From Candidatus Altimarinota bacterium (GTDB lineage Bacteria > Patescibacteriota > Gracilibacteria > BD1-5 > UBA6164), in contig JAOARJ010000013.1 in assembly GCA_025210615.1 (NCBI GenBank), positions 40,001-104,000 of the forward strand: a DNA stretch of 64,000 nt, given 5' to 3'. Positions within the stretch are counted from its first letter, which is position 1. Each line of letters begins with the position of its first letter. The translations under genes and the position numbers were made by a program. The notes beneath the pieces are model-generated. The model saw only the letters and a program-made list of their open reading frames with translations, was not told the DNA's origin and searched no databases. This document shows positions 62,277 to 64,000 of the stretch, piece after piece.

Positions 62277-64000
62277 AAGGTAGAGAATCTATAAATTCAT
62301 CACTTACTCATGGTATTTGTTTTAAAAGCGTGTAAATAACTTCTCTATTTTCACCTGCTTGTATAGCTGTAGCAGCCATCCAATGTAAATATCTAAAAGT
62401 TATAAAATTTGTGAACATTTCAGAACTAAATTTAGAAGCGAATGTATTGAACTGTTTATCTGAATCTTCTCCCCAAGCGGCCATAACAGCTTCAGGAAGT
62501 GCAAATCCCGCAGCCCAAGCACCTTGTTTAAGGGCAGGTCATACTATAGAATCTCAAACTCATAAAATTCACTTTAATCACATTTTGAATCTATCTCATG
62601 TTTTAGTTCAAGAAGCAAAAACTCATTTGAAATTGTCTCTTGTATGTTTTTGGAAAATATTTGCTAGCTTACCAAATCATTTACTTTTTAAAGAGTCAAT
62701 AACTTCTTTTCAAACTTCTCATACAGTTTTTCAAACACGCATTTGGAATATTTTCTCTGGATGTCTATCAATAAGTTGGTCGATTTCTGTTTTACTTAAC
62801 ACTCTACCCTTATTTCTAAACTCAGGAGCGTTTGTTTGTTTGTTAAATGTATAAGTGTATTTTTGATCTCAAACGAAGAACACTTGTCCTTTTTTAGGGT
62901 TTAGAGCTGCAATATGATCGTTTGCTTTTTCATTTATATATTTTTTTGCATTAGATCAATTAAAGTTTACATCTTGTTCTACAAGATTTTTTACGCTGTA
63001 TCTTCTTTGAGCTGTTCATCCTTGAGGAGTTACATCCCACTTAAGCGCACCAACTCTATGAACTGTTGTTCAGTCTGGAAGAGTCATTGTATCTCAAACT
63101 TCCATAGCCTTTATTTCAGATTTTAATAAGGCATGGGCACTATCGATATTAGGTTTTTCTTTAAGTCTATCAATTTCTTTGTTTACATCATCTAAATCTT
63201 TTTGAGTTTTCGCTAATTCTGCTTTTGCTTTCGCAATTTCAGGATCATTTGTAGCTTTTATTGTATCACGTTCAGCTATTTTTGTAGCTGTTTGTGCTTC
63301 ATTAACTCTAATTCAATTTTCTAATTTACTTATTGATTTTTTAGTAGCAGTTATTTCAGTTTCAACTCTTGTTAATTCATCCGCTGTTTTAGCTGGATTA
63401 ATTGTTTTTCAGTTTATTTGTTTACCTGTTAATATTCTCTCTAAATCTGTTTTTCTAGTTCTAAGTGCCGAGACACTATCTCAAAGAATAGGAAATTTAT
63501 TTTTCAAATTATCAAAAAATTTACTCCATCCATTCAAGCCTCTTGCTGTTTTATTTAAAGTATCATTTATAGCCTCAAGTTCTGTTAATTCTTTATGAGT
63601 TACATTTAATTCATTAAGTTCAGTTTCTCTTTGGATTTTCTTTCTTTCTAATTTAGTCTTACCATCCTCTAATCTTTTTACTTTTTTTTCTGCTACATTT
63701 ATTTCATCTTCCCATTTTGCCTTATTATCTTCGTGTGTTTTTCTGCTAGCTTCTATTCTATCTCTCTTGGCTTCTTCTACTCTAAGCTGTTTAGCTTGTT
63801 TTGATTTAAACATTTGAAATTTCTTGAATTTTCATCTAATCGAGTCGTATGACTTACCAGCTTTTCTTACAGCACCTAGGAATAATAAACCTTGTATAAC
63901 ACCTTCTAAACTGTATTCAGTATGTTCATCAAAAAGTTTTTCATCTATCGCTACACGAACTGCTTCTGCACTAAATGCTTCAGCAATATATCAGACAGCA
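62275..64000 (-). CDS. Large coiled-coil protein of unknown function, 3' part
   Basis: About 575 visible residues; the 5' end lies beyond the window. The visible start (reading inward from 64000) is IAEAFSAEAVRVAIDEKLFD, followed by a highly charged coiled coil (FKSKQAKQLRVEEAKRDRIE..., about residues 50-250), a beta-like region (GDTMTLPDGTTVHRVGALKW; KKGQVFFVGDQKYTYTFNKQ) and a helical C-terminal part with GKLANIFQKHTRDNFKG, GAWAAGFALPEAVMAAWGED and FRYLHWMAATAIQAGENRE. No known family is recognised. It shares with the downstream gene (59352) the alternation of charged helices and Gly/Ala-rich hydrophobic blocks. Confidence 0.78.

Noticed and set aside
60838-62854. Plus-strand open frames of 137-162 codons at 60838, 61789 and 62411
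   Set aside because: All lie antisense to the two large minus-strand genes and interrupt nothing; composition is that of reverse-complement shadows.
1-64000. UGA as tryptophan (code 4) or as selenocysteine/readthrough
   Set aside because: TGA codons fall at conserved glycines in many proteins, Trp is encoded by TGG at conserved sites, and dozens of TGAs occur per gene.
1-64000. tRNA, rRNA or CRISPR loci
   Set aside because: Intergenic regions were read for T-loop-like GTTCGA motifs, rRNA-like G+C blocks and spaced direct repeats; none was found. The G+C-rich hairpins are the two-hairpin elements.

Overview
The window comes from a bacterium that reads UGA as glycine (translation table 25), as in the CPR/Patescibacteria lineages Absconditabacteria (SR1) and Gracilibacteria. 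In-frame TGA falls where glycine is invariant: the P-loops of Era (GRPNVGKST), RecA, Mfd and Gmk, the HIGN motif of TrpS and the GFTLIELL motif of a pilin. With TGA as sense, almost the whole window becomes long, tightly packed genes ending in TAA or TAG. The DNA is strongly AT-rich. Arginine is nearly always AGA, sometimes CGT or CGC. Most genes start after an A/T-only leader (often ...AATTATG) with no Shine-Dalgarno sequence.

Layout. 1-4812: end of a giant secreted or surface protein and a KilA-N protein. 4847-13141: housekeeping genes (typA; rpsF-ssb-rpsR; era; a DnaQ-like exonuclease; a zinc ribbon protein; recA; a queuosine-precursor transporter). Two short genes of foreign appearance interrupt this part (6828-7172 and 9971-10327). 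13131-21544: mainly minus-strand, with a CofE-like ligase, a fibrinogen-like surface protein, a GlmU-like enzyme and a compact cluster trpS / gmk-trmD-zinc ribbon-ruvA-pyruvyltransferase, interrupted by a plus-strand pseudopilin. 21676-25138: a beta-propeller protein and a lipoprotein. 25251-27886: pyrH, then rpmH-rnpA-yidC. 27988-34568: two very large cell-surface proteins. 34601-39375: a HEPN protein and three envelope-glycan genes. 39475-44450: an operon of four exported proteins that share a C-terminal two-helix T4SS-pilin-like tail, plus a HExxH metalloprotease. 44659-59308: an RNase J homologue that has lost its catalytic residues, a second modular surface protein, mutL, a GNAT acetyltransferase, a radical SAM protein, queA, rplS, a thioredoxin-fold protein, mfd and a cyclophilin-FKBP lipoprotein. 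59352-64000: two large unrecognised proteins, the second cut by the window end.

The most unusual content is: (a) four dispersed intergenic elements with a conserved 5' flank and paired ends (TTGAT...ATYAA) enclosing two hairpins whose sequences differ completely between copies, so each copy would fold as a three-way junction; (b) the pilin-tail/metalloprotease operon; (c) the catalytically dead RNase J; (d) two TGA-free, Shine-Dalgarno-led genes that look like captures from a standard-code donor; and (e) two surface proteins with a nearly identical N-terminal module and unrelated C-terminal domains. No rRNA, tRNA, CRISPR array or transposase gene was recognised. All assignments are by eye; no database search was run.
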